NCBI GenBank assembly: GCA_024274855.1
Contig: JAJSAJ010000977.1
Coordinates: 1-6,974 of the forward strand
Direction: 5' to 3'
Length of the DNA: 6,974 nucleotides
From: Planctomycetota bacterium
GTDB taxonomy: Bacteria; Planctomycetota; Planctomycetia; Pirellulales; Pirellulaceae
Below are positions 6,599 to 6,974 of the stretch, piece by piece. The notes under the pieces were generated by a model. The model did not search any database, was not told the DNA's origin, and saw only the letters and a program-made list of their open reading frames with translations. The position numbers and the translations under genes were made by a program. Positions within the stretch are counted from its first letter, which is position 1. Each line of letters opens with the position of its first letter.

Positions 6599-6937
6599 TA
6601 GGGAGATGTAATACATATGTTGCCATTCCTGCCAGCTTGCGATCCGCTTGGCGGCAATACCGGGAGTATTGACTCTCTCCCTGCGATTCAGACTTACGGT
6701 GGCGTTGGGGATACCATCGCGATCACTTCGTTCAATTTGGTAGAGTGCCGTTACTGACTCAGGCCGGTTAGTCATGAGCGTGCAACGACGGTCGCGTAAC
6801 TCCATCAGGTGTTGTCGTCCTGAGTCACTAAGGAGTTCCTGTTGATTAATTCGAAGCCGAAGTGTTTTCGAACTTTTGCGTCGCTTGATGTTGCCAAGAA
6901 AACACGCATCGCTATCCTATTGAAAACGTCACTCATC
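6599..6937. other. Intergenic region after brxHI, no clear gene
   Basis: About 340 bases separate brxHI from the next start. I see no tRNA, repeat array or intrinsic terminator. A 46-codon frame from ATG 6617 to TGA 6757 has a modest GGGAG 11 bases upstream but no recognisable protein. A minus-strand frame (6805 down to 6377) crosses the region and runs back through brxHI. Weak pairings are TGACT/AGTCA (6755-6774), AACTCC/GGAGTT (6798-6837) with an inner TCAGG/CCTGA, and a repeated TTCGAA (6850-6855 and 6867-6872). The end of the BREX cluster probably lies here. Confidence 0.55.
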
Positions 6938-6958
6938 AAGGAGGACAACGATGCGTGT
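6902..6958 (+). repeat. 10-bp inverted repeat enclosing a start codon
   Basis: ACACGCATCG (6902-6911) is the exact reverse complement of CGATGCGTGT (6949-6958). The right arm contains the ATG at 6951 and the 37-base loop contains the ribosome binding site. In mRNA this could pair the start codon. The match is seen directly; a regulatory role is inference, and chance is possible at this length. Confidence 0.35.
6938..6944 (+). promoter_or_regulatory. Strong ribosome binding site of the downstream gene
   Basis: AAGGAGG lies six bases before ATG 6951. It is the best Shine-Dalgarno match in the window and supports a real gene start there. Confidence 0.7.
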
Positions 6959-6974
6959 GAAAGCCGAAGTGATT
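6951..6974 (+). CDS. Start of a downstream gene, cut by the window edge
   Basis: Only the first eight codons (MRVKAEVI) are in the window. The very strong AAGGAGG six bases upstream makes this a likely true start. Eight residues do not allow identification. The gap of about 350 bases from brxHI suggests a separate transcript, so it need not belong to the BREX cluster. Confidence 0.6.

Noticed and set aside
6617..6757. 46-codon plus-strand frame with a GGGAG upstream
   Set aside because: Short, no recognisable protein, non-ideal spacing of 11 bases; noted only in the intergenic entry.
6599..6974. Group II intron, insertion sequence or tRNA near the 3' end
   Set aside because: No domain V-like hairpin, terminal inverted repeats, target duplication or cloverleaf could be made out by eye.

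Overview
The window holds the 3' end of a BREX phage-defence cluster: pglZ (alkaline-phosphatase-superfamily protein, essentially complete), brxD (P-loop ATPase) and brxHI (Lhr-like superfamily 2 helicase), all on the + strand in that order. The order pglZ-brxD-brxHI is the known tail of BREX type 2 (pglW-pglX-pglY-pglZ-brxD-brxHI) and type 6 (brxE-brxA-brxB-brxC-pglX-pglZ-brxD-brxHI). The genes that would separate the two types lie upstream of the window, so the subtype stays open. No species is identifiable. The moderately GC-rich coding sequence, ATG/TTG starts and GGAGG-type ribosome binding sites suggest an environmental bacterium; a planctomycete-like host is only a guess.

Layout: pglZ fills 10-2694. 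A 311-base gap (2695-3005) carries a small hairpin just after the pglZ stop, then an array of three consecutive 9-10 bp hairpins, then an AT-richer stretch and a strong ribosome binding site for brxD (3006-4331). A 164-base gap with another small hairpin leads to brxHI (4496-6598). About 350 bases without a convincing gene follow, and the last 24 bases are the first 8 codons of a new gene behind a very strong ribosome binding site.

The most striking point is brxHI. The reading frame from 4496 to 6598 encodes a whole helicase of normal length (about 700 codons) with all motifs in one frame and no frameshift. It is broken by two in-frame stop codons, TAA at codon 291 and TAG at codon 434. pglZ and brxD are intact. 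Either brxHI has recently decayed, leaving a BREX cluster with a dead helicase, or it is made as separate pieces or by stop-codon suppression, or the stops are sequence errors.

How the genes work together (known for the families): BREX stops phage replication without cutting its DNA in the usual way and marks host DNA through the methyltransferase PglX. PglZ is a core component. BrxD and BrxHI are accessory ATPase and helicase parts specific to the type 2/6 systems; their exact mechanism is not settled.
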